DNA of 64,000 nt from Pseudovirgaria hyperparasitica (taxonomy: Eukaryota; Ascomycota; Dothideomycetes; Acrospermales; Acrospermaceae), in assembly GCF_010093815.1 (NCBI RefSeq), contig NW_022985565.1:521924-585923 (forward strand), in the 5' to 3' direction. The translations under genes were made by a program, and so were the position numbers. Shown here piece after piece: positions 1-10,627 of this stretch. How positions within the stretch are numbered: the first letter of the stretch is position 1; every line of letters starts with the position of its first letter. The notes under the pieces were generated by a model. That model had not been told where the DNA came from, ran no database searches, and worked only from the letters and a program-made list of their open reading frames with translations.

Positions 1-562
1 CTGTGTTTATAATAACCGTTGTAACAGCATTCTTTGGTCTGCTTGCTGTGCTTGGAGACGCGAATTATAAGCTTGAACATACTAAGCCAGAACAGAACTG
101 GTCCGGTTTGCTCATCCATACACCTACCATCTGGCCTAGACAACTGTTCAATAATGTACGGTCTATAAGCTGATGCAAAGATAGAATTGTCAGAATGCGT
201 GACCTAATATGCTAGGGTCTTGTCGGTACTATTGCTAGAATGGTAGATGTTTTTGGGAAAGTATGAATTCAACGCTCGCGTGATGCGCCACCACTGTTTT
301 CTGTTCGTACTTGACTTTGATTGGCTACCAATGAATTCTTGAGATTCATTGTTCTGATATTAGGTTGTTAGTTTCGAACAATACATTATTAACTGAAAGC
401 TCTTACGTTATCCATATTAACTCCATGGGTGAGACTGCATTAGCGTTATGAAACCTGCCAGGCAGAATTCGGTTTTGTAGAGCATCGATGTCGATATTTT
501 TGGGTATTATTGCACTGATATATATGTGTCCATTCAAGCTAACTCATCACTAGTTAGGTGCT
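1..562. other. gene-free left edge
   Basis: No open frame, RNA gene or repeat that I can support. It lies 3' of the leftward membrane-protein gene, so part is probably its 3' UTR. Confidence 0.5.
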
Positions 563-1867
563 TCATGCCTTTACTATATCATTGGTCGAGATATCAGTCT
601 GCGCATAACTTTCTGCGTTGACCATCGGTGGCTTGATAGGCAGCAAGAACAACGAGGCCCCAATAGCAATGACCAATAATCTCCAGAGGATACTGACCAC
701 TGTGTCAGTGATATATGCAGGTCCCCAATGATGGTATTCCAGTGGGCCCACGTGAGTGCCAATAATCTGTTCCAACCCCTTCAGGCAGAACAGGGACGAC
801 ACGATAATGAGAGGGGATCGGAAGCGAGTCACCTCCTATAAGAATGGACGATCAGCTTCAATACCCGTAAGAGTCGGTCACCTTCGTAGACTTACGTATG
901 CCAGATTGTATGGTTCGGACTGGTTGTACTTATCCTGTGCATCAAGATCCATTGCATTCGCCGGTCGAGGCGGGTAGCAATCTCGTTTGACCTTCCAAAC
1001 ATACACTACGCTGCCAATCATGAAGAGAGACCAAACAACCATGACCGACTCGTACCCGTTGCCAATGTGTTTCGCTTTGTCAAAATCACCAAACTCCCCC
1101 AGGTTGAGAGCATTGTCATACGTGATGCTCTGTGTCCCATGATGCGCAATCATGATCCAGTACGCTGTAAGAAAGCCCCAAGACACCGCCGTCAAGGCGC
1201 ACATGAAGAAAGCCAAAGCCCATGCGACGTATATGAACGTGTTGGCAAGCGAACGCTTCATATAGAGTGCCCGGAAGTAACTCGTATACTTCTTCATCGC
1301 GTATATGGCATAGCCCAGCTCCGTGATGCGCCACAGCAGCTCGCTGAAGACGGGGTAGTAGAAGAAGGTAAAGGGCCTTAGTTTCCAGTCCATGAAGGAT
1401 GTGAGCGTGATGATATCGAGCACCTGGACACTTACAAGCACACACACAAGTCAGCAGTAAGCACAAGGCAGAGAGGACACCAGAGCACATCTCACACTAT
1501 GAAGCACAGCGTACACGCGATAACGCTATATCTCTTCAAGCCCTCAATCACTCTAGCTTTACGCGTCAGGATCCCCTCGCGCGTCCCGATAACGCCCTGC
1601 ATAAACATCACAACCACCCCAAGCATGATCGTAATGATCAGAAATGCAAGGAGAGCGATTGGCGAGCGCTCCTGCTCGTACACATCAGCTTATGGGATTT
1701 TCCGCGCAGTGCACAAACAGACGTACGCATTCTTGTGCATTAAGCAGGACGCGTGCCTTGCCCGTTAACGTCGTGACATCGACGGGCACAAACCTAGGAG
1801 CGCACATGTTCCATGATCGCGCAGGGCCTGGGTATCGATTGCTCCCAAAACCAGTGGTGCGCACCAT
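563..1867 (-). CDS. multi-pass fungal membrane protein, function unknown
   Basis: Four exons in a consistent phase: 1867-1727, 1671-1498, 1423-896 and 835-563, giving about 371 aa. The product has roughly six or seven hydrophobic segments: one just after the exon 1/2 junction (ALLAFLIITIMLGVV), one spanning the exon 2/3 junction, two in the middle of exon 3 around AWALAFFMCALTAV, one near its end (VVWSLFMIGSVVYV), and two in exon 4. The last 25 residues are polar and probably cytosolic. I do not recognise the family. It resembles uncharacterised fungal integral membrane proteins with a 7-TM outline, and no catalytic motif is visible. The start is uncertain: translation may instead begin at an ATG at 1683 that reads MYEQERSP directly into the first membrane segment, which would drop exon 1. 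The first 5' splice site (GTACGT) and the third (GTAAGT) are strong; the second (GTGTGA) is weaker. Confidence 0.65.
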
Positions 1868-2999
1868 GTTTTGCGACGCTGGGTGATGTCGGGGGAGGGT
1901 GGAAGGGAATCAGACAATGCGGTCTTGCGATGGACATTTTGGCGGGGCCAGGGGTCATCTTAAAGCTCGACTATGGTATACATTGAATCCACTTCGCTAG
2001 GGTCTGATGGTTGCAGATCCGGTAAAGCTTGGCCTAGTGCTAGCCTATCTAGCGGATAGCAAGGGATCCGAGAACTTAGCTCTGGCTCATAATCGCTTAT
2101 CCATAGTTTATTCTTATAGTGACTGTCCTCTAACACCTAGTGCGATAATATATAGGAATAGCGTCTATGTATTCACACTTGACTCGACAACACCTTGGTG
2201 TACAATGAGTCTAGCTAAGGCAAGGATAAGGCTATGCGTAGTACATAGAGATTGTCTTAGACTATCGAAGTAGTCGGTCTTTCCATTCAATCCTATGATG
2301 ATATTAGATGGTTTTAAATCAAAGAAATAAGGTATTTTTGGTAAAGAGCAACCACGTAAAATATGAACGATGAATTATTCGCTACAGAACTTGCAATTCT
2401 TCCATGACTAGTTTAAGACTATATAGGAGTAGGCTAGTTGGTAGTACTATAATTACACAAGCTAATAAGTTACGTGGGAAGTTACTAATATTCTTAGTAA
2501 TATCCACCGTAATAGTACGAACATGGCTCTACTGGTGTCGCATTGTATTATACAGAAGTACCTAATTAACGATCGTATTTTCGAAAGACTACTAGGCAAG
2601 GTTAATGGAGCGTAAATGATTACGCATTGGGTTGATACTATTGTATAGTGAAACTAGAATCCGTCAAATAACAGTACGAGTCCAGGCAATCCTATCTAAG
2701 GGCGCCCCTATTGAAAGAGAGAGACGACAGAGGGAGCATTTGATCTCAAATAGACGTCTTGCGAGGAGCTTCGATTCTGGCTGTCTATTCAAAAACGAGG
2801 CATATGTTACTGCAAGAAGAAGTAGAAGTTGCGAGTAGATGTGGATAGACGGATTTTTCGACTTCAGCAAGGAGACTTATGACCTGTTCACATGCATGTG
2901 GAAAAGGGTCTATCTAGGAGATCACCATTGTGCTAACATTCCCTCCATACATCTGACAGGTATTCCAACCATGCTTCGGTCCATGAATTGTTAATCCTG
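1868..2999. other. gene-free, partly AT-rich stretch
   Basis: About 1.1 kb without a convincing gene. From about 2100 to 2660 it is rich in A+T and in TpA steps (ctatatagg, tagtactata), as in RIP-damaged repeats, but I cannot name a parent element. The first 100-200 bases are probably the promoter of the leftward membrane-protein gene. Confidence 0.4.
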
Positions 3000-4535
3000 T
3001 CAATAGCCACCACATTTCATACTATTCACCGAACTGTTCTGCCCGGCCGTCAAAACCAGCAGTCTGCTCTCGCCCTCATCCAGATCAACAGTCATTCCAT
3101 CCAAAACACCCAGATCGGTCGCTTTCCACACATCCCTGACATTCCAAGTTCCACCAAGACCAAAATGCTTAAACTCGACCGACATTTTCTGTACACCACT
3201 CATCGCTGTTCCAAAGCCCCCTTCACCTTCATCGGGGCCGTAGTTGGCAAGTACAACAACACTCTTGCATTGTGCTGACATCTCCACACCCGCGATCCAC
3301 GCTTGCACCTGGGCCGGAGAATTACCACCTCCAGGATTAACAGGCTGCATGGGATAATACGACGTAAAATTGGCTACATCAAGGGCTTCCTGGTTTGTGT
3401 ACAGGTTCATGCCGACATGATCCAAGTTTCGCATATCCGAGCCAGTAATCAGTGGCGCTCCGGCTCCAATCCAGTGCGTCATGACACTCTGGCGCTTGAC
3501 ATCGCTGATACCCGATATCGACTTGTCGTTGCCGTTGAGTAAGCTGTCCAAATCAGGGCGCACGCGCAGAGCCAATCCAGCATCGATCAGGCCGGCTGTC
3601 GCGGCAAGGTACCATTGTCTGTAGTTCTCAATCGCGCGTTGAACTTTCTGCCACTGGACCAGTGTTTTTGCGCCGCTCTGGTTGATGTCTTGATCAGTGC
3701 GCATGGCGTCTGTGTTGGCGTTCCATATCGGGAGATAGGTAGCGTTCCTTTCGAGCTTCCAGGATATGTGCAAGCGCATGGAGCGGCTTGGGAGTTCGGT
3801 TTGAATGGCATTGTGAAAAGCTCGAACTGAACCGGAGTTGTCCGGTGGGAGGTTCGAAGAGTTGCCGGCTTCTGGAGATCCAGGGGTGATGAAGTCAAGC
3901 TTGATGAACGAGATACCACTGCGTGCGAAGCATAAATGTGGTAGCTACGGACGGAACTATAATGAAGAAGAGAGTTACCTTTGCGCATAGAAGCGAACGA
4001 CACTATTGTGCCATTCTTGTACACCGGCTCGGGTGAACTTTCCATTGCTGTCCATTGAGAAGTCAAAGTCACATCTCGCAAACCCGTTATTGTTTCCACT
4101 CATGGTATCGGCGATGGTGATATTGGTCCCCTCAATGGTCTTGCTCATATCTTTGCAGAATGCGCCCGGTAGTAGATAGACTCCGACTTTGACACCTAGA
4201 GGCGCAAGCTCTCTGGTAAGTCTGGCGATGTCGATACTGTTGGTGTCGTTATAAGGTCGGCCATGCTCATCACCATGATCTCCAACACTCCAGCCGCTGT
4301 CAAGAGAACAGTATTCGAATCCAGCATTGCCCAGAGTCTCTCGCATAGTAGTACACTGCTTAAGTACGCTGTCCGTATTATAAGTGAAGCCTCCAACTGC
4401 ATCTGGGTTGGATTGCAGTGCGAATGAATTCCATCCTCGCGCTGCTTCAAGGAAGCCATCAGTGCTAGCGTCGTATGAAATGAAATTCAGCCCTTGTATA
4501 AGAGGGAGAAGGGCAATGAAAACTAGCGGGTTCAT
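3000..4535 (-). CDS. secreted alpha-galactosidase, glycoside hydrolase family 27
   Basis: GH27 enzymes release terminal alpha-linked galactose from oligosaccharides and galactomannans. Two exons (4535-3979 and 3918-3000) with a 60 bp intron whose junction completes a Ser codon give about 491 aa. Residues 1-16 (MNPLVFIALLPLIQGL) look like a signal peptide, so the protein is probably secreted. The GH27 core is clear: RGWNSFALQSNPDA near the N terminus, YCSLDSGWSV, and ISFIKLDFITPG, whose Asp (about residue 194) matches the family nucleophile. RTDQDI at about 259-264 matches the RTTGDI-type segment holding the acid/base Asp. The C-terminal 130 residues form the usual beta-sandwich part. I chose the start at 4535 because it is the first ATG and opens the signal peptide; the frame stays open upstream only through a GTG. 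Several N-x-S/T sites fit a secreted glycoprotein. The substrate cannot be told from sequence. Confidence 0.9.
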
Positions 4536-6129
4536 GTTTAAAAGTGTCACGGATCATCATATAGACTGCCGGGGGAAGCATCTTATACTTGCAGCTCAAA
4601 AGACCAGTAAGAGGAACCAACGAGACCAGAAGTCACAAGTCAAAGGTGTCCACCGCATCATTGGCCCCTACTTTCCCAGTATTGGCTGGTGCAGAGCGAC
4701 GCATTAATCAACCAGGATACCCTGAATCCAGACCTCGGCATATACAACCGGAATACTGTCCGAGGGCCTAAATTAGGATTTTAGGATCAGTCAGTCTAAA
4801 TGGACGAATTGTGCTTGCATACTATGCCAAGGTATTAGGATCGCTTGTGGTTGAGTTGAATCCAGTGGGGTATATTTAGATGTATACCCCACTTTATTCA
4901 ATTTGACTCCAGTAGTCTGACCAATTAAATTGAGGTTATCTCGTCTTAGCACCAGGGCATGCATAGTGGCTTTAACCTACTAGAACTCTAGTATCAAATC
5001 CTTATTATATTATATAATTAACTCTTACTCTCTCTAGGTTCTTTAGGGAATCTGAATGTACCATAATATATTATCAGTGAGGCTCTTGCCTAGAAGTAGG
5101 CGATTTATAACCTTTGCAGACCCCTGTCGTAGTGTTGTAGCAATAGAATAGTTATTTTGCGAGATGCAGATTGAGCTTGTATTCTCTATTATAATTTTGG
5201 CTTAGGTTGAGGTTGTATGGATTGAGATTGTATGTGCTGAAGTCTACCCGAGTCAAGGACTCAAGGTTAGCAATGAATGGTAAGGCTGCCAGAAGTCGAC
5301 AATAAGGTTACTAATAAACACTGAGTACTAACGATCACCATCTCCGTCCCCGCCTTGAATATAGACATATATTACAGCCTCCACAAGACACCCTAAAAAG
5401 GGATACTAAGCAATTGACCCCACATTCAATCCTCTACCCCATTCGGTTTGCATTTTGCCGGACTGCGGAAGGTTTCGAATACTGTCCTAGATAGGCTAAG
5501 CGCCAAGTCAGTAAGGATCAGGGATTTTCGCTTTTGATCTACAATGTCGGGAGCCCCGTTGTACCTCCGCAAGCCTTAGACGCCATGACGTTACATTTTA
5601 ATCTACAGGTACATATGGGAGGATCTTGCCCCCACCCACCGTTGTACAAGTACGGTAGCTACCAAGCATTCGATCGTCGTCAATGTCTTGCATAGTCATG
5701 GTGATGGTGGTCTATGGTATGGTATCCAATATTTTAATTGTTAGCGTAGCAAGTGTTTGGCTTCTTATATTGGTACCAGGTAGTGTCTCAATTCAGATAG
5801 GATCTAAACCCCGCTGGGTAATGATAAATTGCCTGATCAGATGGAAATCTTAAATATCCTGACAGCAATGAACGGATCAGGATCTCCCATGCCACGCTAA
5901 CCACGATCACCCAAGAAACCCAGTGGTGCTATTGGATCAATTACAACCATGGGTGACTGAGTATGTGGAGGCTTAACAAGCATGTCAAATACCAGATCAT
6001 CCGTTCACATAAGCACGGCGCATTCGCACGTAAACGGACTACTACATGGGTCTCATGACCTATGCACACAGACATACACGTCAACCCCATCATATCGTCA
6101 AGTTGTACATTACATGGCATTCCCCAAAG
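4536..6129. other. gene-free stretch with AT-rich core
   Basis: About 1.6 kb with no supported gene. It contains a perfect 10 bp inverted repeat (4865-4892, listed separately), an AT-rich part around 4970-5170 and three loose copies of a TTGAG-TTGTAT motif around 5170-5240. It may be the remains of a mutated repeat. No coding domain is recognisable. Confidence 0.4.
4865..4892. repeat. perfect inverted repeat (hairpin)
   Basis: GTGGGGTATA and its exact reverse complement TATACCCCAC flank an 8-base loop (tttagatg). The pairing extends outward after a 3-base mismatch as TTGAAT/ATTCAA. It sits in AT-rich gene-free DNA about 330 bp upstream of the GH27 start codon. It could be a cruciform, a DNA-transposon end or a bidirectional terminator; the sequence alone does not decide. 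Confidence 0.75.
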
Positions 6130-6879
6130 CTACGTCAATTTTTTCAACTTGACATGCCGCGTCTCCCTTGCCTCCGCACTCTCAATCACCAGCTCCACCA
6201 TTCTATCCTCAATTTCCTTCCTTTTCCGAAACTCCTCCCCTTTCCCCTCGCTCTCCCACCCAATAACCAACACAACCCCCTTTCCCTCTACCCCTGTATG
6301 CTCCAGATTTTCGTGCGTGACGCCCGCAGCGGAGCCCAAAAACCCGGATCCCGCATCCTCCCTTGCATGGCGTAGCGAAGCCTCCACAAGTGACAAGAAG
6401 TCTCCCGGCGGTCCATTTTCGAAGTAGAACGTCGTGATCTCCGTGACAGGCGCCGCCAGCGCCAACGCAAATGTATCGCAAGGCTGCAAGTCAACGTGCA
6501 GGATGACGCCAGGGCCCGTGATCCACGGGATGAATTTACGCGCAAAGTCGCCGTAGTCGGCGGACTGCTGGAACGCGCGATGGTCGTCGATGGAGTCCCA
6601 GACTGGCAGCATGGGTCAGGGGAGAGGGTGTTTAAAGGAATGCTGCTAAAAAGTGCTTTACAAGTTTGAGCACTCTCGACCGCGTTTGGGGAACTTACCG
6701 ACACAGAGATGTACTTTGCTATTGTCTTCGAGCTGGACACCCGAGTAGATAGCTTGACATCCTTCCTGTTCGTACATGGTGGTGATAGTGTCACGCATGA
6801 CAGTCGCGGCCTCGCTGCCTGGCTCGCGCGGATCGGCGCCGGGGAGTAGCGGGAAGACGGCGAATTCTATAGTCGGCAT
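6130..6879 (-). CDS. small dimeric alpha/beta-barrel (ABM-like) protein
   Basis: Two exons (6879-6699 and 6602-6130) joined across a 96 bp intron. A CTGACCC branch region lies just before the acceptor CTGCCAG, and the join reads HLCVVWDSIDDH. The product is about 217 aa. The first half (IEFAVFPLLPG, then a helix, then IYSGVQLEDNSKVHLCVVWDSIDDHRAF) has the beta-alpha-beta-beta pattern and the VWDS..DH..F segment common in antibiotic-biosynthesis-monooxygenase/EthD-like dimeric barrels. The second half (FYFENGPPGDF ... GVVLVIGWESEGKGEEFRKR) looks like a second, more diverged repeat. Such proteins are small oxidases, isomerases or have no known activity; no substrate can be assigned. The fold assignment is an inference from pattern, not from a signature catalytic residue. 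Confidence 0.7.
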
Positions 6880-7329
6880 TTCGCGACAAGGAGTTCCCGA
6901 GAAGGTGATCGTACGACTATGTGAAATGAGTGACCAAGATGTTTATGGTGGTGCCCCTGCGTCAAGGAGATCTACCACTTTGGCTGTTTCGGGTGTTGAC
7001 AGCGGCTTACCCCGCACGCCCGGCTGTTTCTGGCAAGGCTGTACGTATCTATTGCGTTCGTCCATGATGACAGATGCACATGGGCTGCCTGTGTTCTGTC
7101 ATATCGACATCTTTAGCGCCCCTGCTACGGTCCGTCAGACTCGGCTGCCACGCTCGAGCCTATATTCATAAGCAGTATCGGGAGGCACTCTAAGCTCTCC
7201 TTATGCTCAGAAAACGGCGTTGCCTCACATGCCTGCGCTTGCCGGTCCAGAGCAAGCAAGAGAATACACTAAATAAGTAGACACGTCGAACGAAAAAAAA
7301 AAGATTGCAGTCTTCCACGGAAGTTTTCG
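6880..7329. other. gene-free spacer
   Basis: Promoter side of the leftward barrel gene, then spacer before the dehydrogenase relic. Frames here are short and resemble nothing I know. An A-rich run lies near 7291-7301. Confidence 0.4.
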
Positions 7330-8200
7330 ATACTATGGCCCTGTTTGATGATATGAAGCCAATTCGGGACCAAATGAAGTTCTTGCAAAGATCACAGCTG
7401 TGTCTTCAGAGTATCAAGACACTGAGGGTGATGAGCTTTCCGAACGAATGAACGTGAAGGACCAAGCCCAGAGATCGCAGTCGTAATAGGCCGCAGAACC
7501 ACCACAAAGCTAAGACGCGCAACATCAATCATACCATGCTCCGACATGGCCGGCTCCATCATCTCGGTGGGCCCAGACCTCAATGAGAATATCTCAACGA
7601 TGAAGAAGCGTGTGCACTATCCATTGCATCTGTTACAACATGATTGCCAATCAATGGCACGCGTTCCCTCGGGCAGCCCGGCGGCGTTAGTGAGATGGTA
7701 CGCTTACAAAGAGCCGGGAGGAGTTGCCATTAACAGGCCTGATATCAGGTACCAGCGGTGCCAGGGCTATCGTATGGTCTTCGTCCGATGAGAAGTTGGC
7801 CAAGGGTCGGAAGCTTGGAGCCGCGTACACGATAGACTATAACACCAATCTGGATTGGTAGAAGGATGTAAGTGGAGTCACTATGGCGAAGGCTTCAACA
7901 TTGTCGTCGAAGCGTGATGCGAAGACGCTGTGGAAGAGCTTCGATTGAATTGTGTACCTGAGTGGAAAGGAAGTTGAGCCCGGTGATCGATTGAACACGA
8001 ATGTGCTGGCTTTGAGGGGGAATGTTGCCTTGAAAGGAATATTGAACGAATCGAGAGATTTATTTGATAGGCCCTGGGATTCTTCGAGCATCACTAGATC
8101 CGGCCAGTAGTTGAGTGGACGTGGACATTCGAGGGCGCCAGGGATGCTCTAAGCTATATCTCCAGTCGAAGCCACCCTGGAAGTTGTTATCCGCGTGTAA
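7330..8200 (+). pseudogene. decayed zinc-type alcohol dehydrogenase (MDR superfamily)
   Basis: Pieces of one MDR alcohol dehydrogenase appear in the right order but in different frames. GPNEVLAKITAVSSEYQD (from 7367) matches the N-terminal strand region. IIPCSDMAGSIISVGPD (about 7530-7575) matches the segment with the structural Cys-Ser-Asp-Met-Ala-Gly. Next come ISGTSGARAI and SSSDEKLAKGRKLGAAYTID from the nucleotide-binding region (about 7745-7845), then YLSGKEVEPGDRLNTNVLAL (about 7960-8020), and finally FEGARDALSYISSRSHPG with a shifted VVIRV and stop at 8200. At least two in-frame stops (one right after the DW of LDW, one in VEA-stop-CED) and several frame changes break it, and it is shorter than the usual 340-350 aa. 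An intact, different MDR gene lies 780 bp downstream. Confidence 0.75.
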
Positions 8201-8842
8201 TAACGTGAATTCAAGGCTTAGTACGAGCCTAGCTGAGCCTGTACATGCACTGAAGTCATCTGAGGATGGACGGAGGCTTTGCAATGTCTGACCGCGGTCT
8301 ATACTTTACCAGAAATACTTCCAGTTGCAAGGGACCTAACGAGGCCCGAACTTTGAATAGAGGTAGAAGCTGAAACATCTCTTCACTAGTGCAATTGCAG
8401 GAGGTATAGGGAAAGCTACGAGGCCTCGAAGCAATGTGATCATTACTATCGCGAAATCAGGTGGGACTCTCTTGCAAGTCTGGAGCATGGAGAGCCAAGA
8501 AAAAAGCGAAAGGAAAGGGTGACCTGCTGCTATCTGGCAAGGAAGGAAGGTTTCGAAGCATTTAGGCAACAGAAAGAGGTGGCGAGCTGTAATTTAGCCA
8601 CCAATCCGACGCAGCGCTCAAGTACAAGAACACTAACCTTGGATATGCTGTATCGACAATACTGTTCTATCAATGTGTGGGTTGAGTCATCTCTAGGGTC
8701 GATCATGAGTGACTATGATTCTGGACAACAATTGCTGCAGTGGCAAAGTCGAGCTGTGTTAGGGCTGCAAATGGCCCCTTTTAAACATCGGATCGTAGTC
8801 TAGTTGCTAAGTCCTCGCACTTCGGACTTTCGGGAAGATCGT
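8201..8842. other. gene-free spacer
   Basis: No recognisable gene or repeat between the dehydrogenase relic and the promoter of the next reductase. One 94-codon open frame at 8519-8803 has no family features. Confidence 0.4.
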
Positions 8843-8858
8843 ACTCGGACTTCCGAGT
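8843..8858. promoter_or_regulatory. CGG-N4-CCG palindrome, candidate Zn2Cys6 binding site
   Basis: ACTCGG-actt-CCGAGT is a perfect palindrome with inverted CGG half sites (8846-8848 and 8853-8855). Two more direct CGG triplets lie just upstream (8823-8825 and 8831-8833). Zn2Cys6 regulators bind paired CGG half sites, and such a regulator is encoded at 11694-13674. The site is 125 bp upstream of the reductase start codon and about 45 bp upstream of a TATA box. The link is an inference. Confidence 0.5.
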
Positions 8859-8900
8859 ATCCATCGTTGATTCGAAGGTCACTTGCAAAGGACAGTGACG

Positions 8901-8908
8901 TATAAAAA
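8901..8908 (+). promoter_or_regulatory. TATA box of the MDR reductase gene
   Basis: TATAAAAA lies 75 bp upstream of the start codon at 8983, within the usual distance for a fungal core promoter, and downstream of the CGG palindrome. Confidence 0.55.
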
Positions 8909-8982
8909 CACGTCTTTTGTCTCAACTATCTGAATATTCCCGCTGCTACAGGTCATCAGTCTTCCAGGATATCGTGAGCAAG

Positions 8983-10070
8983 ATGTCGAATTCGAAAACC
9001 TCAGCCCAACTTCAACTCACTCAACGTGGTGGTCCCTTCAAAGTTGCCCACGTACCGACGCCCACACCAGGCCCAGATGAAGTCCTCATCCGCCAACGTG
9101 CTATCGCACTTAACCTCGTCGACGTCAAACAGCGAGATCTGGGCATTGGTATTTCGCGCTGGCCACATGTGCTCGGTATCGAAGGTGCCGGCATAGTCGA
9201 AGCCGTAGGAAGCAACGTGCGTCATGTCCGACCAGGCGACGAAGTAGCTGCATGGGAAGGTTCAGGCGCGATGCAGGATACCTGGGGTGGGGCGTATCAG
9301 GAGAGTGTCGTCGTGCCGGCGTATCTTGTGTTCAAAAGACCCCACAACATCAGTCTTGAGGAAGCTGCCTCGCTGCCGTAAGTACATCGCATCGCCCACT
9401 TCCCAGGTCGAGACTGATGTTTCTCAACAGCATCTGTTTCACGACAGCTGTCAGCGCCATATACAATAGTCTCAGTATACCTCTCCCTTTCTTGACAAGC
9501 TTACCCCCTAATGGAGAGCTACCATCTTCTGTGCTCGTCCTTGGCGGAAGCTCAGCAACAGGCGCGTCCGCAATACAGCTGCTACGCAAGGCTTGTCCGG
9601 ACCTACCTATAGTTGTAACGAGCTCTAGTAAACACTCAGCCAGGCTCAAAGGTTTGGGCGCGACGTCTGTGGTCGATTATAAGTCGCCTGCGGTCATCAC
9701 TGACATCAGACGTGAATCGCCAAATGGCGCTGGAGTTGATATGATACTTGACTGCGTGTCAGCAGGTGCTTCCCAGACTGACATCTGTAATGTCTTTTAC
9801 GACGCTGGACCAAAGAGGTACGTCGCGGTTGTGACAGGAGTACCTGTCCCTGTGCCAGAGGATGTGACACTGCTTGAGGCTAATGCCTGGACGATGATGG
9901 GCGTAGAAGGTGGTAATGAGATTATTGCATCGTTGACGAAGCTCGTGGAAGGCGGTATCTATAGGACACCACTTCCAGTCCGCAACGTAGGTCATGGATT
10001 AGAGACCTTGCCGGACGTCTTAGATGAGGTTGTAAAGGCAAGCGGTGAAAAGCTTCTGCTTTCCCTCTAG
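8983..10070 (+). CDS. medium-chain (zinc-less type) NAD(P)H reductase, TOXD/quinone-reductase-like
   Basis: Two exons (8983-9377 and 9431-10070) with GTAAGT...CAACAG around a 53 bp intron; the join reads AASLPICFTTAV, a standard MDR segment, for a total of about 344 aa. The N-terminal GroES-like half has PTPGPDEVLIRQRAIALNLVD and LGIEGAGIVEAVG. The second half has a Rossmann dinucleotide loop (VLVLGGSSATGASAIQLL) and the typical LGATSVVDYKSP and DMILDCVSAG strands. It lacks the Cys pattern of structural zinc enzymes, so it fits the quinone-oxidoreductase/trans-enoyl-reductase/TOXD branch, which reduces enones or polyketide intermediates with NADPH. The true substrate is unknown. I chose the ATG at 8983 because it is the first one preceding the conserved N terminus. 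Its promoter carries a TATA box and a CGG-N4-CCG palindrome. It is followed in the same direction by a short-chain reductase. Confidence 0.88.
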
Positions 10071-10627
10071 ATCTAGGTACTCAAACACTTTGAATATCTT
10101 GCTACTGCTAAGGCACTATCCATCGTCCGTTCGTGTCGTCTTACTCGAGCGTAGCCACGTGGAATGTAATACTACCGTTCCAATGATTCCCCACCCGTCA
10201 TTTAGGCAAGGAAGTGCGCATCATGATGCATATATGATACTATCGCGAATGAGGCGTAAGCTGCGGGACGTATCGGGGCCCGGTTGGATACTGGACAAGT
10301 CAAAATCAGATGGCAGATGATATATGCTTGCATTATACCGCTGTGGTGATAAATACCGTAGTGGAGAGCGGAGTTTGGATTTTAACTACGCCACTCAAGA
10401 GTGTTGGCTAACCCCTATTCACATTAGTAGCGGGCTCTGCGGTGGTGGAGGGTATATACACTAGCCGTTTACGGCAATTAGCGCATACTCATGGTTATGA
10501 ACATTGTAGACTTGAAATGTATAAGTAAAGGTTCGAATCGCATCGTAGAATTCTATGATCAAACAAACTCAGCATTGAGTTTCACAGTTACTACCATTTC
10601 AATCAATCACTTACCAAAGTAGCCATC
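10071..10627. promoter_or_regulatory. intergenic region with SDR promoter
   Basis: Spacer between two rightward reductase genes. It has a TATATA at 10453-10458, an everted palindrome GCCGT-tt-ACGGC at 10464-10475 (CCG-N4-CGG) and an inverted CGG-N3-CCG at 10274-10282, which could serve a Zn2Cys6 regulator. No gene is visible. Confidence 0.4.

Noticed and set aside
2007-2273. Open frame of 88 codons on the plus strand
   Set aside because: No domain, AT-rich damaged surroundings and no plausible promoter or splice partner; it looks like chance.
8519-8803. 94-codon open frame upstream of the MDR gene
   Set aside because: No family features, and it overlaps no splice pattern leading into the MDR gene.
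10533-10545. tRNA B-box-like GGTTCGAATCG
   Set aside because: No matching A box, acceptor stem or cloverleaf can be formed around it.
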